Source: Tepidiformaceae bacterium (GTDB lineage Bacteria > Chloroflexota > Dehalococcoidia > Tepidiformales > Tepidiformaceae). Taken from it: 64,000 bases of DNA. Below are positions 25,725 to 33,833 of the stretch, in pieces. The stretch is taken from the NCBI GenBank assembly GCA_958295975.1, contig OY282446.1, positions 531,289 to 595,288 of the forward strand, written 5' to 3'. The translations under genes and the position numbers were made by a program. The notes under the pieces were generated by a model, which saw nothing but the letters and a program-made list of their open reading frames with translations, was not told the origin of the DNA and ran no database searches. Within the stretch, counting starts at the first letter, position 1. Every line of letters begins with the position of its first letter.

Positions 25725-26768
25725 ATGGCGGACGGCGGCGCGGACGGGCTGATCGACGTTCCCGCGCTGGAACGCTTCCTCGCCGCGCGCGTGCCCGGCC
25801 CCGCGGCCCCCCTCGTCTGCGAACGGCACGTGGCCGGCTCCTCCAACCTCACCTACTACGTGACGCGCGGGGAGCGGACGTGGGTGCTGCGCCGCCCGCC
25901 CGCCGGCCCCCTGCTGCCGACGGCGCACGACGTGCTGCGCGAGCACCGCTTCCTGGCGGCGCTGCACGGGCGCGCGCGCACGCCCGCGCCGGTCGTCGCC
26001 TGCGAGGACGCCTCCGTCATCGGCGCGCCCTTCTACCTGATGGAGCGCTGCTTCGGGGCGATGCTGCGCGACGGCGTGCCCGCGGCCTACGACACGCCCG
26101 CGGGGCGGCGGCGCATCGCCGCTGAGCTGGTGGCGGCGCTCGCTGAGCTGCACGCCGTGGACTGGCGCGCGGCGGGGCTGCGGGGGCGCGAGGCGGGCTA
26201 CCTCGAACGGCAGCTGCGCCGCTGGACCGGGCAGTGGGAGCTGACCCGCCCGCGCACGCGCGACCTGCCCGGCATCGACGGCATCGTGGCATGGCTGCGG
26301 GCGCGCCTGCCGGAAGACGCGGGCGCGACCGTGGTGCACGGCGACTACCGGCTCGACAACGTGATGTTCGGCGCGGACGAGCCGCGCGTGGTGGCCATCT
26401 TCGACTGGGAGATGGCCACCATCGGGGACCCGCTGGCGGACGTGGGCTGGCTGCTCTCCTACTGGGGCGATCCGGGCGACCCGCCCCCGCCGCCCGGCTG
26501 GGAGGCGCCCGTGCACCTGAGCGCGGGCGAGGGCTTCCCCGCGCACGAGGAGTTGATCGCCATGTACGAGGAGGCGAGCGGGCGCTCCATGCGGCACGTC
26601 ACCTTTTACCACGTGTTCGCCGTGTTCAAGCTGGCCGTCATCCTCGAGGGGCTTTACATGCAGCATCTGGAGGAGACCGCGGCGAACCCCGACAGCGCGC
26701 GCTTCGAGTGGTTCGTGCCGGTGCTGGTGGAGCGGGCGCGGCGGCTGATGGCGGCGGCGGACGGTTAG
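25725..26768 (+). CDS. APH-family kinase, probable 4-hydroxyacyl-CoA kinase
   Basis: 347 residues, kinase-like fold. N-lobe V-A-G-S-S-N-L-T-Y-Y and W-V-L-R-R-P-P; catalytic loop V-V-H-G-D-Y-R-L-D-N near residue 205; metal site I-F-D-W-E-M-A near 225; G-D-P-L-A-D-V-G-W-L-L. This is the sequence style of the ACAD10/11 kinase half and of bacterial LvaA. Placed directly after its dehydrogenase partner, it probably phosphorylates the 4-hydroxyl of acyl-CoAs from lactone or levulinate-like acids. Activity inferred from family and context. Confidence 0.88.
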   Translation: MADGGADGLIDVPALERFLAARVPGPAAPLVCERHVAGSSNLTYYVTRGERTWVLRRPPAGPLLPTAHDVLREHRFLAALHGRARTPAPVVACEDASVIGAPFYLMERCFGAMLRDGVPAAYDTPAGRRRIAAELVAALAELHAVDWRAAGLRGREAGYLERQLRRWTGQWELTRPRTRDLPGIDGIVAWLRARLPEDAGATVVHGDYRLDNVMFGADEPRVVAIFDWEMATIGDPLADVGWLLSYWGDPGDPPPPPGWEAPVHLSAGEGFPAHEELIAMYEEASGRSMRHVTFYHVFAVFKLAVILEGLYMQHLEETAANPDSARFEWFVPVLVERARRLMAAADG

Positions 26769-27259
26769 GGCGCGACGGAGCGCACGAGCGCGCGCAGGTC
26801 GCCATCCTCCCACGGGCCGAGGGCGGCGTAGACGGTCTCGCCGCCAGCGTCCATCACCACGAAGCCGGGCTGGTAGCGGATGCCGTGGGAGAGGGCGAAG
26901 GCCCCGCCCTCGTCGGTATCGCGGTCGACGGTGACGAACTCGATCAGCCCCGCGTACTCCTCCTGCAGGTCCGCCCACACGGGGCGGAGGCGTTCGCACT
27001 GCGGTCACCATTCGGTGTGGATGAAGTAGACCCGGGGCTGGGCCGCGACCGCGGCGGCGGGCGCTTCCGTGGCCGCGGCGGCAGTAGTCGTGGCGGGCGC
27101 CTGCGTCGTGGCGGCGGACGCCTCCGTGGCGGGCGCGGAGTCCGCGGCGGCCGCCTCCGGCGGCGACGGAGCGGCGGGCGTGTCGGCGCTTCCGCCGCAG
27201 GCGATCAGCAGCACGGCGGCGAACGCGACGGCGGCGGCGATGATGGCGGGCGCGCGCAT
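26765..27259 (-). CDS. Thioredoxin-fold lipoprotein, candidate selenoprotein (U-P-Q-C active site)
   Basis: 164 residues if the TGA at 27005-27007 is read as selenocysteine. The signal peptide ends L-L-I-A-C (Cys21), followed by a ~50-residue Ala/Thr/Pro linker, then the Trx fold: R-V-Y-F-I-H-T-E-W, TGA (codon 85), P-Q-C, a helix E-R-L-R-P-V-W-A-D-L, E-F-V-T-V-D-R-D, and cis-Pro strand Y-Q-P-G-F-V-V. The TGA replaces exactly the first Cys of W-C-x-x-C, the frame is otherwise intact on both sides, and a hairpin follows the TGA. Alternatives are a TGC-to-TGA nonsense mutation or a base-call error. The stop overlaps the kinase stop. Confidence 0.75.
26970..26988 (-). promoter_or_regulatory. Candidate bacterial SECIS hairpin
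   Basis: On the coding strand, TCCGCCC, loop CGTGT, GGGCGGA: a perfect 7-bp stem whose loop contains the G-U expected for SelB binding. The loop G-U is about 25-26 nt after the TGA, within the range reported for bacterial SECIS elements. GC-rich hairpins are frequent in this genome, so this is supportive only. Confidence 0.45.
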
Positions 27260-27343
27260 GGCCCTATGTTCCCGTAATTCGCGGACGCGCGCGAGCGGCG
27301 GGGAAAGGAAGCGGAAACGGCGCGGGACGGGCAGAATGGAGGC

Positions 27344-27430
27344 GTGCGCGGCGCGCGGCTGGTCGTGATCATGGTGGCGGCGGCGGCGGGCTTCGTCGTC
27401 ACCTTCCAGCTGCTGAGCATGCTGGAGTAG
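27344..27430 (+). CDS. Possible 28-residue single-helix peptide
   Basis: GTG-initiated frame coding a basic start (R-G-A-R-L) and one hydrophobic helix (V-V-I-M-V-A-A-A-A-G-F-V-V). GGAGG is present but only 1 nt from the GTG, and no TANNNT box is well placed. It lies divergently between the Trx-like and beta-repeat genes. Weak. Confidence 0.22.
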   Translation: MRGARLVVIMVAAAAGFVVTFQLLSMLE

Positions 27431-27487
27431 GCGCGGCGCGCATTGACCGCGGACGGGGGGCGCGCGACACTCCCCCGGGAGAGGCCC

Positions 27488-29110
27488 ATGCCCCTGCCCC
27501 GCATCCGCTTCCGTTCCCGCGTCATTCTGGCGGCGCTGGCCCTCCTCCTGCTGGCGGCGGCGGGCAGCGCGGCGGCGGTCGATGGCCCGTCCGCGCCCGA
27601 CGGCGGCGCGCATCCGCGCCCGCATGTGTTCCCCGCGTTGCTGGCGGACAGCGTGGAGAACACGAGCGTCATCGCGCAGAACGACGGCGACGCGCCCTCC
27701 GTGATGGTGATGGACTTCCATACGCCGGGGGGCGTGCTCATCACCGCCGCGAGCCAGGTGTTCACGGACGTGCCGCCGGGCGGATCGCGCACGTTCGCGC
27801 ACGCGCTCAACGGGGGGCTGGTGCCGGGCTTCCGCGGCGCGGGCACGCTCTCCAGCGACCAGCCCATGAACGCACTGCTGGCGCGGGAGATCACGGGGCG
27901 GGACGGCCAGCGCTCCTACTCCCTGCACACGGCCAGCGCGCGCGGCGGCACGCGCGTGGCCCTGCCCTACGTGGCCAACCGGCTGGAGGACGAAGCGACG
28001 GGGGACACGATCAACACGCGCCTGGCCATCGCCAACGCGGGCGAGCGCGTGGCCTGCATCCGCCTCACCTACGCCTTCTTCCCCAACCGCGGCAGGCTGG
28101 GGCCGGAGGGCCGGCGCACGGTGACGGATCGCGGGGCGCGCCACCGCGACTGCCCCGGCGGGGGCCGCCCCATCCCCCCCGGCGGCCAGCTCACGCTCGC
28201 GCCCACGCGCGTGGACGGCGCGCTGCCCATGCCCGCGGTGGCGCGCAACACGCTGGCGGCGGTGACCATCGACTCCACGGAGCTGATCACGGTGGCCGCC
28301 GACGTCTATCGCCGCGACGGCCTGCAGCTGGCCGCCTACGACGGCTTCCTCGTGGGAACGCGCGAATCGGCCACCGACGACGTTTCGACGCGCATGATCC
28401 TGCCGCTCGCGCTGAAGACGGCGGACGGCTTCTGGACCGAATACGCCTTCGTCAATCCCTGGAGCCAGCCCGCCACCGCGCGCATCACCTACACGGGCAC
28501 GGCCGGCAGCGCACGCACGCCCGTGCGCGTCACGGTGACGGTGGAGACGCCCGCGGGGGCGGCCCGCGGGCACAGCGTGTTCGACAGCGCGGACCTGCCC
28601 GCGGGCTTCCGCGGCACGGCGGTGATCGAATCCAGCCAGCCGCTGGCCGTCGTGCTGCTGCGCGGCAAGATGACGGAGGCGGGCAGCTTCGAGCGCGAAC
28701 CCCCCTACGCGGCGGTGAACGGCGTGCCCGCCGAGCGCGCCTCGCGCACGGCGAAGCTCCCGCTGATCGCCCGCAACGCCGGGGGCGGAGACGACGGCGA
28801 CGGCCTCAACACGCGCGTGAGCGTGGCCGTGGCCGACGGCGGCAACGCGACCCTGCGCATCACAACGGCGAACGATCCGGCGGCGGGCTGCGGCGCGGCC
28901 GCCGTCCATACGACCGTCGTGACCATCACGGGGACGGGCAGCTTCGACCAGAGCCTCGACGACCCGCGGCGGAACGGGCTGAACGCGGCCCCCGCCTGCC
29001 TGCGCGGCAGCATGACCATCGCCAGCGACCGCGCCATCGTGGTCGTGGCGGGCGTGACCTCGGACCTGCGGCCGGGCGACAACGACGCCCTCTACAACGC
29101 CTTCCGCTAG
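27488..29110 (+). CDS. Secreted beta-rich repeat protein, unknown
   Basis: 540 residues. Signal peptide with hydrophobic L-A-A-L-A-L-L-L-L-A-A-A-G-S-A-A-A, then no further membrane segment. The mature part repeats a ~120-residue pattern: a L-P-Y/L/I entry strand, N-T-R-L-A-I-A-N or N-T-R-V-S-V-A-V, then A-x-I-T-Y-type strands (copies near residues 160, 300 and 420). This suggests stacked Ig/beta-sandwich modules on the cell surface. No catalytic motif is seen. GAGAGG precedes the ATG at 27488. The stop forms a CTAG overlap with the ABC ATPase gene. Confidence 0.75.
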   Translation: MPLPRIRFRSRVILAALALLLLAAAGSAAAVDGPSAPDGGAHPRPHVFPALLADSVENTSVIAQNDGDAPSVMVMDFHTPGGVLITAASQVFTDVPPGGSRTFAHALNGGLVPGFRGAGTLSSDQPMNALLAREITGRDGQRSYSLHTASARGGTRVALPYVANRLEDEATGDTINTRLAIANAGERVACIRLTYAFFPNRGRLGPEGRRTVTDRGARHRDCPGGGRPIPPGGQLTLAPTRVDGALPMPAVARNTLAAVTIDSTELITVAADVYRRDGLQLAAYDGFLVGTRESATDDVSTRMILPLALKTADGFWTEYAFVNPWSQPATARITYTGTAGSARTPVRVTVTVETPAGAARGHSVFDSADLPAGFRGTAVIESSQPLAVVLLRGKMTEAGSFEREPPYAAVNGVPAERASRTAKLPLIARNAGGGDDGDGLNTRVSVAVADGGNATLRITTANDPAAGCGAAAVHTTVVTITGTGSFDQSLDDPRRNGLNAAPACLRGSMTIASDRAIVVVAGVTSDLRPGDNDALYNAFR

Positions 29111-29901
29111 GGCGAAGCGCCGCCCTCCGCGGGCGCGCGCGGCAGGGGCACGGGCAGGCCGCTGGCGGGGTCCTCGAGCACGTCCATGGGCACGCCGAAG
29201 ACGCGCTCGAGGACATCGGGGCGGAAGACCTCGCGCGGGGGGCCGTCGAAGGCCACCTCGCCGTCGCGCATGCCGATGGCGCGCCGCATGAAGCGCCCGG
29301 CGAGCGTCAGGTCGTGGACGACGGCGACGACCGTCATGCCGCCCTCGTTGAGGCGGCGCAGCAGGGCCATCACCTCCACCTGGTGGCGCACGTCGAGGAA
29401 GGTGGTGGGCTCGTCGAGCAGGAGCACGCGCGGCTGCTGCGCGAGGGCGAGCGCGATCCAGGCGCGCTGGCGCTCGCCGCCGGAGAGGCTGGCGAGGGGG
29501 CGTCCCGCGAGCGGCTCCAGGTCGGCGGCGCGCAGGGCGTGCGCGACGGCCTCGCGGTCGGCGGGGCGCGCGCGCTGGAGCAGGCCCTGGTGGGGGGCGC
29601 GCCCGCGCCAGACGAGCTCGCCCACGGTGAGGTCCGGGCCCTCCTCGTGGAGCTGCGTGAGCACGGCGAGGCGGCGGGCCACGCCGCGCGCGCCGATGGC
29701 GCGAATCTCCCGCCCGTCCAGCAGCACCTGCCCGGCGGCGGGGCGCAGCAGGCGCGACATGCCCCGCAGCAGCGTCGTCTTGCCGCTGCCGTTGGGCCCC
29801 ACGATGGCGACGAATTCGCCGCCCGCGAGGTCGAGCGACACGTCGCGCACGGCCTCGCGCCCGTTGTAGCGCAGGGTCAGCCGCTCGACCGCGAGGCGCA
29901 C
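29107..29901 (-). CDS. Iron-complex/cobalamin-type ABC transporter ATPase
   Basis: 264 residues, FecE/BtuD family. Walker A G-P-N-G-S-G-K-T-T, signature L-S-G-G-E-R-Q-R-A, Walker B R-V-L-L-L-D-E-P-T-T and H-loop V-H-D-L-T-L-A are intact. GTG start 4 nt after the permease stop. It drives uptake of a siderophore, heme or cobinamide through the FecCD-type permease. Confidence 0.93.
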   Translation of the reverse strand: MRLAVERLTLRYNGREAVRDVSLDLAGGEFVAIVGPNGSGKTTLLRGMSRLLRPAAGQVLLDGREIRAIGARGVARRLAVLTQLHEEGPDLTVGELVWRGRAPHQGLLQRARPADREAVAHALRAADLEPLAGRPLASLSGGERQRAWIALALAQQPRVLLLDEPTTFLDVRHQVEVMALLRRLNEGGMTVVAVVHDLTLAGRFMRRAIGMRDGEVAFDGPPREVFRPDVLERVFGVPMDVLEDPASGLPVPLPRAPAEGGASP

Positions 29902-29905
29902 GGCG

Positions 29906-30898
29906 CTACACCCGGAACCGCACGAGGTAGAGCAGGAAGGGCGCGCCCGCGGCGGCGGTGACGATGCCCATGGGCAGTTCGGAGGGGCTGATCACGAGCT
30001 TGGCCACGAGGTCGGCGGCGCTCACGAGGATGGCGCCCGCGAGCGCGGAGGCGGGCACGAGCGCGCGGTGGTCGGCCCCGACGGCGTGGCGGGCCGCGTG
30101 CGCGCTGAGCAGGCCCACGAATCCGGCGAGGCCCGCCACCGCCACGGCGCAGGCGGTGAGCACGCCCGCCACGGCCAGCACGGCCAGCCGCGTGCGGTCG
30201 GCGAGCACGCCCAGGCCCGTGGCCACGTCGTCGCCGAGCGACAGCAGGTTGAGGCGTCCGGCGAGCGCCAGCGCCGCCGCCAGCGCGGGCGCCGCCCAGG
30301 GCAGGACGGCGCGCAGGTCGGCCCAGTCCGCCCCGTAGAGGCCGCCCGCGAGGAAGCCCAGGTTGGTTTGCAAAAAGGTGCGCGAGCTGGAGAGGAGGGC
30401 CACGATGACGGCCCCGAAGAGGGCGGAGAGGGCCACGCCCGCGAGCGCCAGCCGCATGGGCGAGACGGATTCGCGGGAGGCCGCGGCGAAGAGCGCGCCC
30501 GCCCCGCCGAGGCCGCCCCCCACGGCGGCCAGGGCGACGCCCCACGGCGGAATCTGGGGGCTGGCCGCGATGGCGGCGGCGGCGGCCAGCCCGGCGGCGG
30601 CGGTGAGCCCGAAGATGGCCGGGTCGCCGAGGGGGTTGCGCGTGACGCCCTGCAGCAGCGCCCCGGCCACGCCCAGCGCGCCCCCCGCGAGCACGGCGTT
30701 GAGGAAGCGCGGGTAGCGTATCTCGCCGACCACGCGCCCGGCGAGGCCGGAGTCTCCCGCGAGGCCGGAGAGGGCCTCGCCCGGGGAGAGCGTGACCGCG
30801 CCGAACATCATCGTCAGCAGGCCGATGAGCGCGAGCGCCGCCAGCCCCGCCCCGGCGAGCGCGAGCGGGCGGCGGGAACGCCCCCGCGCGACGGCCAT
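29906..30898 (-). CDS. FecCD/BtuC-family ABC permease
   Basis: 330 residues with about ten transmembrane helices. Family marks: R-Y-P-R-F-L-N-A-V-L-A-G-G-A-L-G near residue 60, G-V-T-R-N-P-L-G-D-P and F-V-G-L-L-S-A-H-A-A-R near 245 (coupling region). ATG at 30898 is used; a GTG four codons upstream (30910) is possible. It sits between the binding-protein and ATPase genes. Confidence 0.92.
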   Translation of the reverse strand: MAVARGRSRRPLALAGAGLAALALIGLLTMMFGAVTLSPGEALSGLAGDSGLAGRVVGEIRYPRFLNAVLAGGALGVAGALLQGVTRNPLGDPAIFGLTAAAGLAAAAAIAASPQIPPWGVALAAVGGGLGGAGALFAAASRESVSPMRLALAGVALSALFGAVIVALLSSSRTFLQTNLGFLAGGLYGADWADLRAVLPWAAPALAAALALAGRLNLLSLGDDVATGLGVLADRTRLAVLAVAGVLTACAVAVAGLAGFVGLLSAHAARHAVGADHRALVPASALAGAILVSAADLVAKLVISPSELPMGIVTAAAGAPFLLYLVRFRV

Positions 30899-30924
30899 GC
30901 GCCCAGCCACCGCCCGCGCCCGCG

Positions 30925-32004
30925 CTACTCGCCCGCGACGGCGGCCACGATGGCGGCGAAGGCCTCGACCACGCGCGGGCCCGGCGCCTGCACGAACGGC
31001 TGCACGTCCAGCTCGACCACGCGCCCCTCCGCCACCGCCTGCAGGCCGGTGAAGCCGGGGAAGAGGCCGAGCAGGCCGCTCAGCCGCGGGGCCGGGGGCG
31101 GCGCGGGCGTGACCGTGAAGATCCAGGCGGGGTCGAACGCCAGCATGGCCTCGGGGGCGATGCGCGTGAAGCCCGGGAAGGGGCCGGAGTCGGGCTGCGC
31201 GTCGGCGGGGTTGGCGATGCCGAGGGCGGCGAGGATGGAGCCCGCATAGCCGTTCGACTTGGCCCCGTAGAGGTTGCGGTCGCGGTCGCCGATGAGGAGC
31301 ACGGCGGTGAGGTCGAGCCCGGCCAGCGCCTCGACGGCGGCGGCGCGCGCGGCCTCGACGGCGGCGGCTTCGGCGGCGGCCTCCGCGCCATCCAGCGCCT
31401 CGCCCATGAGCAAGAGGCCCGTGGTCACCTCGTCCACGCTGGCCGCGCCCGCGAAGAGCACGGGCACGCCCAGGTCCTCCAGCGCGCCCATGAGGGCGGG
31501 CTGCACGTGGATGGTGGAGTCGGCCACGATCAGGTCCGGTTCGAGCGCGAGGATGGCCTCGAAGCTGGGCTGGTAGGCCGTGCCCACGGAGGGCGCGTCC
31601 AGCGCCTCGGGCGGGTAATCGACGGACTGGCTGCGCCCGATCACGCTCCCCCCGACGGCGTAGACCAGCTCGACGGCGGTGGGGCTGATGGCCACGATGG
31701 CGGTGGGCTTGTCGGGGATGACGACGGTGCGACCGAGCAGGTCGACGACCTCGCGCGGGTAGCCCGGCGCGGGCGGCGCTTCCGTGGGCTCCGGCGTGGC
31801 CGTAGGCATGGGCTCCGGCGTCGCCGTGGGCGTGGCTTCGGGCGTCGCTGCGGGCGCGCTCGTGGCGGTCGCGACGGGCGTGGCGGGGGCGGGCTCCGGA
31901 TCGTCAGAGCCGCAGGCGGCCAGCGCGGCCAGCGTCAGCAGGACGGAGACGGCGAGGAGGACGGGGATGCGCGCCTGGTTCACCAAACGTTCCAAAACTC
32001 TCAT
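30925..32004 (-). CDS. Iron-complex/cobalamin-type substrate-binding lipoprotein
   Basis: 359 residues. Lipobox L-A-A-C near residue 31, then a long Thr/Pro/Ala/Glu linker (T-A-T-P-E-P repeats). The BtuF/FecB fold starts with V-V-D-L-L-G-R-T-V-V-I-P and contains I-S-P-T-A-V-E-L-V-Y and L-E-P-D-L-I-V-A-D. First gene of the three-gene importer. TAGTAT about 40 nt upstream is a likely -10 box. There is no B12 riboswitch in its leader, which favours heme or siderophore iron over cobalamin. Confidence 0.9.
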   Translation of the reverse strand: MRVLERLVNQARIPVLLAVSVLLTLAALAACGSDDPEPAPATPVATATSAPAATPEATPTATPEPMPTATPEPTEAPPAPGYPREVVDLLGRTVVIPDKPTAIVAISPTAVELVYAVGGSVIGRSQSVDYPPEALDAPSVGTAYQPSFEAILALEPDLIVADSTIHVQPALMGALEDLGVPVLFAGAASVDEVTTGLLLMGEALDGAEAAAEAAAVEAARAAAVEALAGLDLTAVLLIGDRDRNLYGAKSNGYAGSILAALGIANPADAQPDSGPFPGFTRIAPEAMLAFDPAWIFTVTPAPPPAPRLSGLLGLFPGFTGLQAVAEGRVVELDVQPFVQAPGPRVVEAFAAIVAAVAGE

Positions 32005-32154
32005 AACTCCGTTCGTGGGGTGAAAGTGGGAGGTTTGCGGGGCAATACTAGGATTTCCCCTCATAGCGCGCAAGCGCCGGGGAGCGGGACGGCCCGCGCG
32101 GACGGCGGATGGGCTACAGTGTCCGTGGCGGCCACGCGCCGCCCGGATGGGGCG

Positions 32155-32727
32155 ATGACGCAAGCGTTCCCCGGCTCGGAGTTCCCCAGCATCCCGGGGG
32201 AGCCACTGGAGCTGGCGCCGATCGAGAAGGCGCTGCTGGCGATGTGCTACAGCGTGCACGTGATCGGCTCGGCGAGCGCGGCGGGCGAGCGCAACCTGAT
32301 GATCGCGGACTGGGTGATGCAGGTGTCGTTCAGCCCGCGGCTGGTGGCGGCGTCGATCGAGAACGACGCGCGCACGCTCCGCTTCGTGCGCGAGACGGGC
32401 GCCTTCACGGTGAACCTGCTGCACGAGCGCGACGGCCACGAGATCGCGCGCAGGGTGGTGATGCCCGCGGAGGGGGGCAAGATCCGCGGGCGTTCGCCGG
32501 AAGCGTCGGCGGCGGTCCACGACAAGCTGGCGGGGCTGGCGCACCGGCTCACGCCGGAGGGCGCGCCCGTGCTGGAGGAGGCGCTGGGCTGGTACGCCTG
32601 CGCGGCGGAGCGGTTCGTGGAGGCGGGCGACCACACGCTCGTGATCGGGCGCGTGACCGACGGCGGCGTGCAGCGCAGCGGCGACATCCTCACGGAAAAG
32701 GAACTCGGCTGGGAATACGCCGGTTGA
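32155..32727 (+). CDS. Flavin reductase-like FMN-binding protein
   Basis: 190 residues, split-barrel flavin reductase family. N-terminal part L-L-A-M-C-Y-S-V-H-V-I-G-S, then W-V-M-Q-V-S-F-S-P-R-L-V-A-A-S-I, T-G-A-F-T-V-N-L-L and the closing D-H-T-L-V-I-G-R-V strand. It supplies reduced FMN/FAD to a monooxygenase or acts on its own. ATG at 32155; a TACAGT box lies about 35 nt upstream. Partner oxygenase not identified; the HpaB-like protein is one candidate. Confidence 0.87.
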   Translation: MTQAFPGSEFPSIPGEPLELAPIEKALLAMCYSVHVIGSASAAGERNLMIADWVMQVSFSPRLVAASIENDARTLRFVRETGAFTVNLLHERDGHEIARRVVMPAEGGKIRGRSPEASAAVHDKLAGLAHRLTPEGAPVLEEALGWYACAAERFVEAGDHTLVIGRVTDGGVQRSGDILTEKELGWEYAG

Positions 32728-32892
32728 TTCTCTGGGTCGGCTGAAGGGATCGCCTTGCGGACGGTGCGCGCCGCGAGGGGCGGATGCCGCGGGGCGCACG
32801 GCGGAGTGCGGCGCGTTCGGAGACGGCTGGGTAGGATTTCCCCATCGCGGCGCTGATCGCGGGAAGGGGAGCGCCCGGGGCGGCTTGAAAAC

Positions 32893-33768
32893 ATGCGGTA
32901 CGTGACGATGGAGCGGACGCCGGAGCTGCGCGCGCCGGTGGCGGTGCTGGCCTTCACGGGCTGGAACGACGCCGCCAGCGCGGCCAGCAACGCCGCCCGT
33001 TTCGCGGCGCGGCGGCTGGGGGCGCGGCGCTTCGCCACCATCGCGCCGGAGCCGTTCTACGCCTTCACGGAGACGCGCCCCTCGGTGCGGCTCGACGCCA
33101 GCGGCCAGCGGCGGCTCACGTGGCCCGGCGCCGAGTTCTTCTACGCGCGCACGGAGGGGGAGGCGCCCGACTACGTGATCGGCGTGGGGGCCGAGCCGGA
33201 CCTGCGCTGGCGCACCTTCACGGAGGAGTGCCTGGACCTCTTCGGGGCGCTGGGCGTCTCCATGACGGTGACGCTGGGGGCGCTCATCGGGGACGCGAGC
33301 CACCGCCGCCCCATCGCCGTGACGGGCGCCGCCGCCGACCCGGAGCTGGCGGCGCGGCTCGACCTGCGGCGCTCCCGCTACGAGGGGCCCACGGGCATCG
33401 TGGGCGTGCTCCACCACGCCCTGCGGGAGGCCGGACGCCCCTCCGCCAGCCTCTGGGCCACGGTCCCGCACTACATCACGGGCGACCAGTGCCCGCCCGC
33501 CACGCTGGCAGTGCTGCGGCGGCTGGAGCGCCTGCTGGGCGCGCCGCTCGACCTGGACGAGCTGGAGACGGCCTCGGAGCGCTTCCGCGAGCGGCTGGAG
33601 GCCACGATCGCGGACGACCCGCGCATGAGCGCCTGGCTGGAGCGGCTCGATCAGACGCTGGAGGAGGAGAGCCGCGAACTGCCGGAGCCGGACGAGCTGG
33701 TGGGCGACATCGAGCAGTTCCTGCGCGACCGCTCCGGCGACGGCGACGGCGACGGCGACGCTCCGTAG
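32893..33768 (+). CDS. PAC2 family protein
   Basis: 291 residues, proteasome-assembly-chaperone-2-like fold of bacteria and archaea. V-A-V-L-A-F-T-G-W-N-D-A opens the domain; G-V-G-A-E-P-D-L-R-W and A-L-I-G-D follow; G-P-T-G-I-V-G-V-L is near residue 160. The C-terminus is Glu-rich and ends with a Gly-Asp run encoded by GGCGAC repeats. TAGGAT at 32832-32837 is a likely -10 box. Bacterial PAC2 function is not settled. Confidence 0.85.
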   Translation: MRYVTMERTPELRAPVAVLAFTGWNDAASAASNAARFAARRLGARRFATIAPEPFYAFTETRPSVRLDASGQRRLTWPGAEFFYARTEGEAPDYVIGVGAEPDLRWRTFTEECLDLFGALGVSMTVTLGALIGDASHRRPIAVTGAAADPELAARLDLRRSRYEGPTGIVGVLHHALREAGRPSASLWATVPHYITGDQCPPATLAVLRRLERLLGAPLDLDELETASERFRERLEATIADDPRMSAWLERLDQTLEEESRELPEPDELVGDIEQFLRDRSGDGDGDGDAP

Positions 33769-33833
33769 CGGTCCGTTCACGCCATGAAGGCACTCATGGC
33801 GCCTCGCCTGCGACATCCTCCGGCTGGCCGCCG

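Noticed and set aside
26765..26980. Separate 71-codon gene starting at GTG 26980
   Set aside because: It begins in the middle of the first Trx helix and has no SD; it is the second half of the TGA-interrupted gene.
29107..32004. B12 control of the BtuFCD-like importer
   Set aside because: The leader upstream of 32004 has none of the cobalamin riboswitch boxes, so the solute is left open.
33730..33768. GGCGAC microsatellite as a functional element
   Set aside because: It encodes the Gly-Asp tail of the PAC2 protein and can be explained by slippage.
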